This document shows positions 1 to 8,970 of a DNA stretch of 64,000 nucleotides, piece by piece. The position numbers and the translations under genes are program-made. The notes under the pieces were generated by a model that was given only the letters and a program-made list of their open reading frames with translations, did no database searches and had not been told where the DNA came from. The stretch's first letter is position 1. Every line of letters starts with the position of its first letter. Origin of the DNA: Pseudomonas kuykendallii (GTDB taxonomy: Bacteria; Pseudomonadota; Gammaproteobacteria; Pseudomonadales; Pseudomonadaceae). Location of the stretch: contig NZ_FNNU01000002.1 in the NCBI RefSeq assembly GCF_900106975.1, positions 868,001 to 932,000 on the forward strand, read 5' to 3'.

Positions 1-272
1 CCTGTCGCGTGGTGTTCCTTTTCCCGCTGAAACGACCCACCCAGCGCCTGCGGAACGCCTTCGCCGATGCCCGTCGGGCGCTTTGGTTACGCCCGGCCCG
101 ACGTCGCTCTTGGTCGGCCCCATTCAGCGCCTGAATGGCGGCTCCGGCGCAGGCGTGGCGCAGGCATTCATACTTTCGGGCGACAGTCCAAATCCGTCCT
201 TGGTGCGCTTAACCGGGCGTCGGCGCGTGAGTAGGGTTGGCGCCAGTTCTATCCGCCAACAAGGAGCGCCGA
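1..272. other. Left-edge non-coding region upstream of the DUF1302 gene
   Basis: No ORF here looks like a conserved protein; the open frames lack recognisable motifs. A GTAGGGTTGG string occurs at 231-240 but is not followed by a matching palindrome, so it is not called a REP. The leader and promoter of the DUF1302 gene presumably lie here, with its Shine-Dalgarno AAGGAG at 261-266. No promoter is called with confidence. Confidence 0.5.
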
Positions 273-2144
273 ATGACAACAACAACACGGCATGCAAAGG
301 TCCAGCCCACGCTATTGGCTCTGGCCGTCGCCATGGGAATTTCCGCCCCCGCAGGGGCCGTCAATTTCAACATCGGTGAAGTCGAGGGCCAACTCGACTC
401 GTCGCTGTCGGTGGGGGCCAGCTGGTCCACCGCCAAGCCCGATCGCGACCTCATCGGGATCAACAACGGCGGCACCGGCTATACCCAGACCGGTGACGAC
501 AACCGTCTCAACTTCAAGCGCGGCGAGACCTTCTCCAAGATCTTCAAGGGCATCCACGATCTGGAGCTGAAGTACCGCGACACCGGCGTGTTCGTGCGCG
601 GCAAGTACTGGTATGACTTCGAGCTGAAGGACGAAAGCCGGCCGTTCAAGGACATCAGCGACTCCAACCGCAAGGAAGGCGCGAAGTCCTCCGGCGCGCA
701 GATCCTCGATGCCTTCGTCTACCAGAACTACAGCATCGGCGACCTGCCCGGAACCGTCCGCGTCGGCAAGCAGGTGGTGAGCTGGGGTGAAAGCACCTTC
801 ATCCAGAACAGCATCAACTCGATCAACCCGCTGGATGTCTCCGCCTTCCGCCGCCCGGGCGCGGAGATCAAGGAAGGCCTGATCCCGGTGAACATGCTGT
901 ACCTCTCGCAGACCGTTAACGACCGCCTCAGCATGGAAGGTTTCTACCAGCTGGAATGGGACCAGACGGTGGTCGACAACTGCGGCACCTTCTTCGGCTC
1001 CGACGTGGTCCAGGACGGTTGCGTCAACAACTACAACGTCGCCAGCGGCGCCATCGCGCCGTTCCAGCCGGCCGCCGCGGCGTTCGGCCAGGGCTTCGGC
1101 GTTACCAACGAGGGTGTGATCGTGCCGCGCGGGCCGGATCGCGACGCCCGCGATTCGGGCCAGTACGGCCTGGCGCTGCGCTGGCTGGGCGATGCCACCG
1201 AGTACGGCTTCTACTTCATGAACTACCACAGCCGCACGCCGGTGCTGAACACCGGCACGGCCGGCGCCGCGACGCTCGCCGCGCTGGGTAACGCCAACCC
1301 GCTGGCGGGGCCGCTGAGCGGCATCCTCGGGCAGGTCTGCGGCGCGTTCGGCGGTCCGGCCAGTTGCTTCACCGATCCGCGCTACTCGCCGACGGCGGCA
1401 GGCCTCGCCCAGAGCGTGTTGCTTGGTAACGGCAGCTACTCGCTGTCCTACCCCGAGGACATCCGCCTCTACGGGATGAGCTTCTCCACCACGCTGCCCA
1501 CCGGCACCGCCTGGTCCGGCGAGATCAGCTACCGGCCGAACGCGCCGGTGCAGATCAACACCACCGACCTGACCCGCGCGCTGCTCAACCCGATCGCGCC
1601 GGGCACCTCGCCGGTGGCGAGCGCGGCGGGCGCCGAGAACCGCGGCTACAACCGCAAGGAAATCACCCAGATCCAGACCACCCTGACGCACTTCTTCGAT
1701 CAGGTGATGGGCGCCGAGCGCTTCACCCTGGTCGGCGAGGTCGGCTTCACCCACGTCGGGAATCTGGAGAGCACCAGCGAGCTGCGCTACGGCCGCGATT
1801 CGATCTACGGCACCCCGGACGATGCGACGCAACGGGCGGCTTATGGCACCCATGGCTTCGTCACCAGCAATTCCTGGGGTTATCGCCTGCGCGGCATCTG
1901 GGACTACAACAACGTGTTCGCCGGTGTGAACCTGCGGCCCAACGTGTCCTGGTCGCACGACGTCGACGGCTATGGCCCGAACGGCGTGTTCAACGAAGGC
2001 GCCAAGGCGGTGAGCTTCGGTATCGATGCCGACTACCAGAACACCTACACCACCAGCCTCTCGTACACCAACTTCTTCGGCGGCGACTACAACACGCTCA
2101 CCGATCGCGACTTTGTTGCGCTCAGCTTCGGCGTGAACTTCTAA
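273..2144 (+). CDS. DUF1302 family outer-membrane protein
   Basis: A 623-residue secreted protein of the DUF1302 family, whose biochemical role is not settled. The ATG at 273 is preceded by AAGGAG at 261-266; the open frame also runs upstream to a TTG at 237, which has no comparable ribosome site. The N-terminus has a basic stretch, then a hydrophobic Ala/Leu core ending SAPAGA, giving a predicted signal-peptidase cleavage near residue 29. The body is rich in Gly, Asn, Tyr and Ser with alternating patterns typical of beta-strands, and the protein ends in phenylalanine (GVNF), as outer-membrane barrels do. It is followed after 28 bp by a DUF1329 gene, the usual partner of this family, so the two are very likely co-transcribed. 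Location in the outer membrane and a transport role for hydrophobic compounds are inferences. Confidence 0.85.
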   Translation: MTTTTRHAKVQPTLLALAVAMGISAPAGAVNFNIGEVEGQLDSSLSVGASWSTAKPDRDLIGINNGGTGYTQTGDDNRLNFKRGETFSKIFKGIHDLELKYRDTGVFVRGKYWYDFELKDESRPFKDISDSNRKEGAKSSGAQILDAFVYQNYSIGDLPGTVRVGKQVVSWGESTFIQNSINSINPLDVSAFRRPGAEIKEGLIPVNMLYLSQTVNDRLSMEGFYQLEWDQTVVDNCGTFFGSDVVQDGCVNNYNVASGAIAPFQPAAAAFGQGFGVTNEGVIVPRGPDRDARDSGQYGLALRWLGDATEYGFYFMNYHSRTPVLNTGTAGAATLAALGNANPLAGPLSGILGQVCGAFGGPASCFTDPRYSPTAAGLAQSVLLGNGSYSLSYPEDIRLYGMSFSTTLPTGTAWSGEISYRPNAPVQINTTDLTRALLNPIAPGTSPVASAAGAENRGYNRKEITQIQTTLTHFFDQVMGAERFTLVGEVGFTHVGNLESTSELRYGRDSIYGTPDDATQRAAYGTHGFVTSNSWGYRLRGIWDYNNVFAGVNLRPNVSWSHDVDGYGPNGVFNEGAKAVSFGIDADYQNTYTTSLSYTNFFGGDYNTLTDRDFVALSFGVNF

Positions 2145-2172
2145 GCGGCCTTCAGCAAGTGAGGAAACCCTG

Positions 2173-3540
2173 ATGCATACAACAAGAAAAATCCTCGGTG
2201 CGCTTGCCCTCTCGCTGCTCGCCGGCAGCGTGATGGCGGCAGTCGCCCCCGACCAGATCGCCAAGCTCGGCACCAGCCTGACCCCGCTGGGCGGGGAGAA
2301 GGCCGGCAACGCCGACGGCAGCATTCCGGAGTGGACCGGCGGCCTGCCGACCAACGCCGCGCCGATCAGCAAGAACGGCTTCGTCGGCGATCCCTACGCC
2401 GGCGAGAAGGCGCTGTTCACCATCACCGCGCAGAACGCCGAGCAGTACAAGGACAAGCTCAGCGCCGGCCAGCTGGCGATGTTCAAGCGCTACCCGGAAA
2501 CCTACAAGATGCTGGTCTACACCACCCACCGCAGCGCGGCCGTGCCGGACGCGATCTACGCCGCGGCCAAGCTCAGCGCGCAGAAGACCGGGCTGGTCGA
2601 GGGCGGCAACGGTCTGACCAACTTCACCGAAAGCCGCTACTACGCCTTCCCGATCCCGCAGAACGGCCTGGAAGCGATCTGGAACCACATCACCCGTTAC
2701 CGCGGCGGCAACCTGCAGCGCACCATCGTCCAGGCCACGCCGCAGACCAACGGCAGCTTCACCCTCGTGCAGTTCGAGGACGAAGTGGCGATGCCGGACA
2801 ACATGCCCGACCTCGATCCCGCCAAGGCCGCCAACGCGCTGCTGTTCTTCAAGCAGCGGGTGACCGCGCCGGCGCGCCTGGCCGGTAACGTGCTGCTGGT
2901 GCACGACTCCCTCGACCAGGTGAAGGAACCGCGCATGGCGTGGATCTACAACGCCGGCCAGCGCCGCGTGCGCCGCGCGCCACAGGTGTCCTACGACGGT
3001 CCCGGCACCGCCGCCGACGGCCTGCGCACCTCGGACAACTTCGACATGTTCAATGGCGCGCCGAACCGTTACGACTGGAAACTGATAGGCAAGCAGGAGA
3101 TGTACATCCCCTACAACAACTACCGCCTGGCGTCGCCCGAGCTGAAGTACGCCGACATCCTCAAGGCCGGCCACATCAACCAGGACCTGGCGCGCTACGA
3201 GCTGCACCGCGTCTGGGTGGTGGAAGCCACGCTGAAGAGCGGCGAGCGCAACATCTACGCCAAGCGCCGCTTCTACCTCGACGAGGACTCCTGGCAGATC
3301 GCCGCCTCCGAGCTGTACGACGGTCGTGGCCAGCTGTGGCGCGTCGGCGAGGCGCAGATGTACCAGCAGTACGACAAGCAGGTGCCGGTGTACGCCTTCG
3401 AATCGCTCTACGACATCATCGCCGGCCGCTACCTGTCGATCGGCATGAACAACGAGGAGAAGAGCGCGATCCGCTACGGCACCAAGGCGTCGGCCAACGA
3501 CTTCACCCCGGCCGCACTGCGCAACGCCGGCGTTCGCTGA
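2173..3540 (+). CDS. DUF1329 family periplasmic protein
   Basis: A 455-residue protein of the DUF1329 family, which is distantly related to the lipoprotein carrier fold of LolA/LolB; its substrate is unknown. The signal peptide covers about residues 1-22 (MHTTRKILG, then a Leu/Ala core, cleavage near VMA). No lipobox cysteine is visible, so a soluble periplasmic location is expected. The start is supported by GAGG at about 2161-2164 upstream of ATG 2173. It lies 28 bp after the DUF1302 gene and is followed by a strong intrinsic terminator, so the pair forms a two-gene operon. A function in moving hydrophobic molecules together with the DUF1302 barrel is plausible, but inferred from the fold and pairing only. 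Confidence 0.85.
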   Translation: MHTTRKILGALALSLLAGSVMAAVAPDQIAKLGTSLTPLGGEKAGNADGSIPEWTGGLPTNAAPISKNGFVGDPYAGEKALFTITAQNAEQYKDKLSAGQLAMFKRYPETYKMLVYTTHRSAAVPDAIYAAAKLSAQKTGLVEGGNGLTNFTESRYYAFPIPQNGLEAIWNHITRYRGGNLQRTIVQATPQTNGSFTLVQFEDEVAMPDNMPDLDPAKAANALLFFKQRVTAPARLAGNVLLVHDSLDQVKEPRMAWIYNAGQRRVRRAPQVSYDGPGTAADGLRTSDNFDMFNGAPNRYDWKLIGKQEMYIPYNNYRLASPELKYADILKAGHINQDLARYELHRVWVVEATLKSGERNIYAKRRFYLDEDSWQIAASELYDGRGQLWRVGEAQMYQQYDKQVPVYAFESLYDIIAGRYLSIGMNNEEKSAIRYGTKASANDFTPAALRNAGVR

Positions 3541-3587
3541 GACGCGCTTCGCCGCGTGCCCGACCGGGCAACAACAGTCCTGCTGAT

Positions 3588-3613
3588 AGGCGGCCATCAC
3601 GGCCGCCTTTTTT
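3588..3613 (+). terminator. Intrinsic terminator of the DUF1302/DUF1329 operon
   Basis: GGCGGCC (3589-3595), loop ATCAC, GGCCGCC (3601-3607), followed by six T residues at 3608-3613. An extra A-T pair closes the base. This ends the two-gene operon before the LuxR-type regulator. Confidence 0.85.
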
Positions 3614-3693
3614 ACGACCGCGTATCGCACCGCCGACTGAGCAGGCACTACTATCGGGCAAGGTTCCACAATCACAACAAGAGAGCCGACGTC

Positions 3694-6297
3694 ATGCTTA
3701 CCCGCGCCATCAGGGACAGCCTGCCGGTCGCGCCGAAAGCGCCCGCATTGCCCCGTCTTCCGCCCCTGCATCTGCCGCGCACGCGGCTCACCCAGCCTTT
3801 GCTCGCCAGCGAATGCCGCCTGCGCCTGCTCTGCGCGCCCGCCGGGTTCGGCAAGAGCGTGCTGCTCAACGAGTGCGCGCGCCAGCTGCCGCGCGACGCC
3901 CGGCTGGTCTGGCTTGACCTCGCCGGCCGCGCGCTGAGCCCCGCCGCGCTGCTGGAGCGGTTGAGCACGGCGCTGGCCGACGAGGCGGCCGAGGGGCCGG
4001 TGCTGGAGGCGCTGCTCGACCTGTTGCAGCGGCAGGCGCAGCCGCTGTGGCTGGTCCTCGACGATTACCCGCGCGAAGACGCGGCGGAGCTGGATGCCTG
4101 CCTGGACCAGGTGTTCGAGCGCGGCCCGGCATCGCTCTGCTGGTGGATCAGCAGCCGCCGGCGGCCCGCCTGGAACCTGCCGAGGCTGCAACTGCAGGGC
4201 GACCTGCTGATGCTCGGCGCGCAGGCGCTGGCGCTGACTCGCGATGAGCTTCAATGCCTGCTCGACCTGCAGGCACCGACGCTCGGCGCGCAAAGCCTGG
4301 AGCGCTTGCACGACGTGAGCGAGGGCTGGCTAGCCGGCGTGCGTCTGCTGTTGCTCGACGCCGATGAGCAGGCACTGGAGCAGCGGCTGGTGAACGGCAC
4401 GCCGCTGTTGCGCGACTACATCGTGCAGGACGTACTGGCCGACCTGAACGACGAGTTGCGCGAGGCCCTGTTCGCCCTGACCCTGCTGCCGCGCTTCTGC
4501 GCCGAACTCTGCGAGCACGTGCTCGATGGCGGAGCCGAGCGGCTTGCCACGTTGCGTCAGCGCCAGCTGTTCATCCGCGGGCTGGACAGCTGCGGCGACT
4601 GGTTCCGTCTGTGGCGACCGCTGGCGCTGGTGCTGCGCCGGCTGCCCAGCCCGCTGCCGCCCAACTCGGTGCACGTGCGCGCCTGCCAGTGGTTCGCCAG
4701 CCACGGCGACATTCGCGAAGCGGTGGAGCAGGCGCTGCTCGCCGGGCAGATGGAGGTCGCGGCCAATTACCTGCAGCGCTTCGGCCAGGAGCAACTGCTG
4801 ATCGGGCAGAACGTCTCGCTGTTCCTGCAATGGCGCAACGAGCTGCCGCACACGCTGTTTTCCAGCACCAGCCGGTTGATCGCGCTGCAGGCCTGGGCGC
4901 TGATGATCTGCGCGCGGCTCGACGAGGTGGAGACGTGCCTGGCCGACCTGGCGCACTTCCTGCCGCAGCCCGACGCGCGCCGACAGCGCGAGCTGCTTGC
5001 CCACTGGCAAGCCATCAGCGGGGCGCTGGCGCGTCAGCGCGGCCAGCCGCAGGCGCGCCAATGGTGTCTCGAAGCGCTGGCCGAGCTGCCCGAGCGGGCC
5101 TGGTCGCAGCGCGTGCTGTGCTACCAGATCCTCAGCCAGCAGGCGCTGGCCGAGGGCCATCTGGACGAAGGCGAGCACTACGGCGACGAAGGCATCAAGC
5201 TGGCCCGGCTGCATGCCAGCGTGCTCTACGAGGGCCTGCTGACCGTCGACCGCGTGCATCTGCTGGAGATGCGCGGGGAAACCGATCGCGCGCTGGAGCT
5301 GCTGGAGCAGGCGCTCGATGCGCTGGGCGACACGCCGACCGGTCCGGTGCCGGCGCGGCTTTGGCTGCTGCGCGGCCATCTGCTGGCGATCCAGGGGCTC
5401 TCCAGGCAGGCGCGCGAGGCGTTTCAGGTGGGACTGGATGCGGCGCTGGGCAGCGGCGATGCCTACACCTTCTTCGGCTACCTCGGTCTTGCCGAGCTGG
5501 CCGCCTATACCGACCAGCATGCCGAAGCCTTTCGCTGGCTCGCCGAGGCCGAGCGCCTGATGCAATGGCGGCACGTGCCCGCGATCCGCTATCGCTGCGT
5601 GCTGCAACTGGGCTTCGGTGTGCTCTGGTTGCAGCAGGGCGAAGTGGGCAAGGCCCGCGCCGCGCTCGAACCGGTTCTCCAGCACTACCGGGACAACGGC
5701 CTGCTGGCGCCGCCTGGCGCCTACGACGTGGTGATCCGCGTGCGCCGCCAGCTGGCGCTGTGCGAACTGCTCGACGGATCGCCGCAGCGGGCGGTGGACG
5801 ACCTGAGCGCGCTGCTCGAGGAATGCCTGCAGAACGACCTGCAGAACCTCGCCTGCGAATGCCGCTGCAGCCTGGCCGAGGCCCTGCTGGCGGCCGGGCA
5901 GGCGAACGCGGCGGAGGAGGAGCTGCGCCGCGCGCTCGGCATGGCGGCGCGTCAGCGCCTGGCGCGGCCGCTGTTGGCGTTGCAGCAGCGCCAGGCCCAC
6001 TGGCTGGATCGCCTGCTGCCCGGCGCCAGCGCGCAGCCGTTGCACGAGCGCCTGCTCAACCCGCTGGAGCGCGAAGCGCAGGTACAGCCGGTGGCGGACG
6101 GGGCACTACTCAGCCAGCGCGAACTGACCGTGCTGAAACTGATCGCCCAGGGCTGTTCGAATCAGGACATCGCCCAGCAGCTTTACATCTCGCTGCATAC
6201 GGTGAAGACCCATGCGCGGCGGATCAACGTCAAGCTGGGCGTGCGCCGCCGCACCCAGGCGGTGGCCACCGCCAAGGCGCTGGGTTTGATGGGGTAG
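3694..6297 (+). CDS. MalT-type LuxR family transcriptional activator (LAL-like)
   Basis: An 867-residue regulator with the MalT layout: an N-terminal P-loop NTPase (Walker A APAGFGKS at about residues 48-55), a long helical TPR-like sensor region through the middle, and a C-terminal LuxR helix-turn-helix over about the last 60 residues (LSQRELTVLKLIAQG, then SLHTVKTH). The ATG at 3694 is chosen because MLTRAI begins the conserved part and a purine-rich AAGAGAG lies about 8-14 bases upstream; the frame is open further upstream across the preceding terminator. It lies directly downstream of the DUF1302/DUF1329 operon, so control of that operon in response to a small ligand is likely but inferred. 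Proteins of this class bind ATP and an inducer, oligomerise and activate transcription. It converges with the SirB1-like gene with only 3 bp between the stops. Confidence 0.88.
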   Translation: MLTRAIRDSLPVAPKAPALPRLPPLHLPRTRLTQPLLASECRLRLLCAPAGFGKSVLLNECARQLPRDARLVWLDLAGRALSPAALLERLSTALADEAAEGPVLEALLDLLQRQAQPLWLVLDDYPREDAAELDACLDQVFERGPASLCWWISSRRRPAWNLPRLQLQGDLLMLGAQALALTRDELQCLLDLQAPTLGAQSLERLHDVSEGWLAGVRLLLLDADEQALEQRLVNGTPLLRDYIVQDVLADLNDELREALFALTLLPRFCAELCEHVLDGGAERLATLRQRQLFIRGLDSCGDWFRLWRPLALVLRRLPSPLPPNSVHVRACQWFASHGDIREAVEQALLAGQMEVAANYLQRFGQEQLLIGQNVSLFLQWRNELPHTLFSSTSRLIALQAWALMICARLDEVETCLADLAHFLPQPDARRQRELLAHWQAISGALARQRGQPQARQWCLEALAELPERAWSQRVLCYQILSQQALAEGHLDEGEHYGDEGIKLARLHASVLYEGLLTVDRVHLLEMRGETDRALELLEQALDALGDTPTGPVPARLWLLRGHLLAIQGLSRQAREAFQVGLDAALGSGDAYTFFGYLGLAELAAYTDQHAEAFRWLAEAERLMQWRHVPAIRYRCVLQLGFGVLWLQQGEVGKARAALEPVLQHYRDNGLLAPPGAYDVVIRVRRQLALCELLDGSPQRAVDDLSALLEECLQNDLQNLACECRCSLAEALLAAGQANAAEEELRRALGMAARQRLARPLLALQQRQAHWLDRLLPGASAQPLHERLLNPLEREAQVQPVADGALLSQRELTVLKLIAQGCSNQDIAQQLYISLHTVKTHARRINVKLGVRRRTQAVATAKALGLMG

Positions 6298-6300
6298 CCC

Positions 6301-7104
6301 TCAGTGCAGGGCGGTGGTGCGGTTCATCTGCCGCAGGCGCTGGCTCACCGTCAGCCGCTGGGCCTCGTCGTCGCTGAGCAGCAGGGCGCGTTCGAGGTCG
6401 TAGCGCTCGCCCTGCGGGCAGTCGATCAGGCGGTAGAGGTCCGCGCGCGCCAGGTGATCGGCCACGTTCGGCGGCCCGAGCAGCAGGACCCGTTCGGCAT
6501 CCTTCAACGCCGCCAGCGGATCGTCGGCCTGCTGGTGCAATTGCCGCAGGTTGCGCGACAGCCGCCGCAACAGCCCGTGGCCGTCGCAGGTGGCCAGGTG
6601 CGCGGCGCTCAGTTCGACCGTATTGCCGAAATGACGCACCAGCAGGTCGCGGCAGTCACGGGTATACAGGCGACGCCCGCCGCAGGGGTCGAGCAGGTGA
6701 TCGGCGCCGGGCACGCGGAGCAGGAAGTAGCCGGGGAAGTTGACGCCCTGCAGGGGAATCTCCAGACGCCGCGCCAGTTCCAGGGCGATCAGCGCCAGCG
6801 ACAGCGACTGACCGCGGCGACGCTGCAGCACCTTGTGCAGCAGCGCGGCCTGCGGGCGCAGCGGCGAATCGTCGTCTTCGTGGAAGTCCAGCGCGCTCAG
6901 CTGGCGCAGCAGCGGTTGCGCCAGCTCCCTGGCTGGCAATTGCGGCAGTGCCACGGCCACGCGTTGCTCGAGGCTCGCCAGCTCGCGCAGCACCTGCGCG
7001 GGTTGCACGTCGGCGTCATGTTCGGCGGCAACCCAGAGCGCCGCCTCGAAAACGGCGGGGGGGGCCGATTCCAGACAGGCTAGGCAGGCTTGACGCGGAT
7101 TCAT
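6301..7104 (-). CDS. SirB1 family protein (transglutaminase-like fold with TPR-like tail)
   Basis: A 267-residue protein matching the SirB1 / Transglut_core2 family: an N-terminal helical region, a central block containing RRRGQSLSLALIALELARR, GVNFPGYFLLR and LLDPCGG, and a C-terminal TPR-like segment (DPLAALKDAERVLLL). Despite the historical name, the family has no well-established biochemical activity in Pseudomonas, and the transglutaminase triad is not clearly complete in this reading. GGAGGG sits just upstream of the ATG at 7104. The gene converges with the LuxR regulator. Cytoplasmic location is expected because no signal peptide is seen. Confidence 0.75.
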   Translation of the reverse strand: MNPRQACLACLESAPPAVFEAALWVAAEHDADVQPAQVLRELASLEQRVAVALPQLPARELAQPLLRQLSALDFHEDDDSPLRPQAALLHKVLQRRRGQSLSLALIALELARRLEIPLQGVNFPGYFLLRVPGADHLLDPCGGRRLYTRDCRDLLVRHFGNTVELSAAHLATCDGHGLLRRLSRNLRQLHQQADDPLAALKDAERVLLLGPPNVADHLARADLYRLIDCPQGERYDLERALLLSDDEAQRLTVSQRLRQMNRTTALH

Positions 7105-7270
7105 GGCGACCCTCCAGGCTGGCTCGCTCTAGTTATTTAGCTGGCCGACGAACCTTCGTCCAGCAGGAGCGGCCCGGCGGTGGAGGCGGGGCGAAAACGG
7201 GAGGGGCGGGGTGCGGTCGGGCGAGGCCACCTGCGATGACCGGCGTGCCGGCGCTCGCAGGATTCCTGGT

Positions 7271-7564
7271 TCAGTTGCGGGCTTGGCTGGCCGAGGATGT
7301 CGAATGCGCGCCTTGCGCCATGGAGGCGAGCAGCGCCGGGGAAGCCTCGCCATTCTCGATGGCCAGGCCGAGCTGCACGCTCATGATGAAACGCTCGAGC
7401 TTCTCGCGATTGCGCCACTGATCGGCACTGATGAAGCGCTTGACGGTCACGCCGTCGTCATTGGACAGCGTCAGCAGCACGCTGCCATCAAGCCGCTCAA
7501 TGCTGAAGTTCACGTAATAGTCAGCCTGGAAGACGTCGGAAATCATCTGAAAGGGGCTTTCCAT
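7271..7564 (-). CDS. DUF3509-like small protein (copy 1)
   Basis: A 97-residue acidic-to-neutral protein with no signal peptide or membrane segment. It is clearly paralogous to the protein at 8971-9252: both begin M-x-x-PFQ, share FSIER-[LM]-DGS and end the conserved part with GLAI-[ED]-NG, with about 32 identities over 75 ungapped positions. I recognise this as the small Pseudomonas family annotated DUF3509, from memory. Its function is unknown. The fold looks like alternating strands followed by a helix (KLERFIMSVQLGLAIENG). The Shine-Dalgarno is weak (AGG about 10 bases upstream). The gene stands alone on this strand, downstream of yebG with a 245-bp gap. Confidence 0.75.
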   Translation of the reverse strand: MESPFQMISDVFQADYYVNFSIERLDGSVLLTLSNDDGVTVKRFISADQWRNREKLERFIMSVQLGLAIENGEASPALLASMAQGAHSTSSASQARN

Positions 7565-7809
7565 CTCGGTACCTGCCTGGGTGGCTTAATTCACACAGGT
7601 AGATGGACGAGGCGGTGCCGATAAAGTTCGCGGCGCATCTACGGAAGGCGGCGCGTTTCGCTGGTTTTCCGGCGAAACCGATGGACGGTCGGGCGATGCA
7701 CCAGAAAGACCACGGAAATCAAGGCTTTGCCCTTTTCTGGTGAGATTTCGAGCAAGCCTTCCGAGGCGCGCCGGCAGTGCGGTGCAGGCGCTGCCGGTGA
7801 GCCGCGCCG

Positions 7810-8073
7810 CTACTGCCCGGCGCCGTCGAGGACGATTTCGCTCAGGGCGTCCGCCTGATTCTTGAAGGCGCGGGCGAACACCTCGCGATTCTTCGCCATG
7901 AAAATGCCGACTTCCTCGACCTGCTGTTCGCTCAGCGAAGGCACGGCCTTCTGCAGCACCTCGCCGAGGGATTCGGCCAGCTCGAGCATCTTGTCGTAAC
8001 GATCCGCCTCGGCTTTATCCATGAACAAACGCTCCTGATCGCGACTGCTGCGATACACCACTTCGACGGCCAT
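7810..8073 (-). CDS. yebG: YebG family SOS-induced protein
   Basis: An 87-residue protein starting MAVEVVYRSSR, like E. coli YebG (MAVEVKYV), and sharing the EADRYDKMLE block. YebG is a small LexA-regulated protein of uncertain function. A LexA-box match lies 36 bases upstream of the start (8109-8128) over a TATA-rich promoter-like stretch, which strongly supports both the identification and DNA-damage induction. The ATG at 8073 is preceded by AGGTGGGG, a good ribosome site. The gene is divergent from the psiE-like gene, so the same SOS box could influence both. Confidence 0.87.
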   Translation of the reverse strand: MAVEVVYRSSRDQERLFMDKAEADRYDKMLELAESLGEVLQKAVPSLSEQQVEEVGIFMAKNREVFARAFKNQADALSEIVLDGAGQ

Positions 8074-8108
8074 TCCCCACCTCGATTGCCTTCAGCTTGG
8101 GTTGATGT

Positions 8109-8128
8109 TACTGGATTTATATACAGTG
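8109..8128 (-). promoter_or_regulatory. LexA (SOS) box upstream of yebG
   Basis: The sequence has the form TA-CTG-N10-CAG-TG, with an A/T-rich ten-base core (GATTTATATA). This fits the gammaproteobacterial LexA consensus CTG-N10-CAG. It overlaps a TATA-rich, -10-like stretch on the yebG strand, consistent with direct repression. It lies 164 bases upstream of the divergent psiE-like gene. Confidence 0.85.
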
Positions 8129-8292
8129 TACGGTGCCGCCGCCGCCGAGGAAAGTCTGTCGGCGATTTCCTGCTTTGGTACTGCCGCGGCGAAATCGTCA
8201 CGGCCATCGCGTAGCATCTTCGATGCCGCTGGTGCCGTTCCTGCATGCGCCGTGCACAGGATAATCCCGCGAGCCAGCCAAGGAGCGTCAAC

Positions 8293-8787
8293 GTGAAACT
8301 GAATTGGGCCGAGTCCCTGCGTCATTCCCTGCATGAACTGGCCGAGTCGCTGGGCAACCTGCTGGTGGAGAGCTTCCATTACCTGGCGCTGTTCGCCATT
8401 GGCGCGGTGACCGCCTGGGCGGCGGTGATGGCGTTCTGCGACATGGTGGAGAAGGGGCACACCAGCGTCGACGACATCCTCCTGCTGTTCATCTACCTGG
8501 AACTGGGCGCCATGGTGGGGATTTACTTCAAGACCAACCATATGCCGGTGCGCTTCCTGATCTACGTGGCGATCACCGCGTTGACCCGCCTGCTGATCTC
8601 GGACGTTTCCCACCACAACCGGCCGGACCTCAGCGTGATCTACGTGTCGGCTGCGATCCTGCTGCTGGCCGTGGCGATTCTGGTGGTGCGTTATGCCTCG
8701 TCGCGCTTCCCTTCGGTGCAGCACGACGGGCCGGGCAAGCCGGGGCCGCGTCCGGCGGCGGAACGCGAGGCTTCCGAACGCGATTGA
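8293..8787 (+). CDS. PsiE-like inner-membrane protein
   Basis: A 164-residue membrane protein of the phosphate-starvation-inducible PsiE family. It has four hydrophobic segments at about residues 27-47, 60-80, 86-105 and 113-137, the conserved stretch VRFLIYVAITALTRLL, and a polar Pro/Gly/Arg-rich tail. The GTG at 8293 is chosen because AGGAG lies at 8281-8285; an upstream in-frame ATG at 8245 would add residues without family resemblance. E. coli PsiE is shorter (about 136 residues); the extra length is the C-terminal tail. The molecular role of PsiE is unknown, and no Pho box was identified upstream. Confidence 0.8.
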   Translation: MKLNWAESLRHSLHELAESLGNLLVESFHYLALFAIGAVTAWAAVMAFCDMVEKGHTSVDDILLLFIYLELGAMVGIYFKTNHMPVRFLIYVAITALTRLLISDVSHHNRPDLSVIYVSAAILLLAVAILVVRYASSRFPSVQHDGPGKPGPRPAAEREASERD

Positions 8788-8970
8788 AACGCTTCGCGCG
8801 TCGGTTCAGGCGCTTTGCGGCGGGGTGTCTGGCGAGGCATTCGGGGATCGAAGGACCGCGTCCCTGTCCGGAATGTGCACTGTTGCTCAACCGGTCGTCG
8901 GTGGTTTTCAAGAGTTGGCCGTGGACTTGCTAGGTCACCAGGGACACTCATGTTCCGCAGGTGTACGCCC

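Noticed and set aside
231-260. GTAGGG string near the left edge as a REP
   Set aside because: The head matches, but no complementary arm follows in the next 30 bases.
312-2372. 686-codon open frame antisense to the DUF1302 gene
   Set aside because: It has no recognisable motif and mirrors the codon bias of the sense gene in high-GC DNA.
2152-4311. 719-codon open frame antisense to the DUF1329 and LuxR-type genes
   Set aside because: It is Val/Ala/Arg/Leu/Gln-rich with no family features, and spans a terminator and two well-supported genes.
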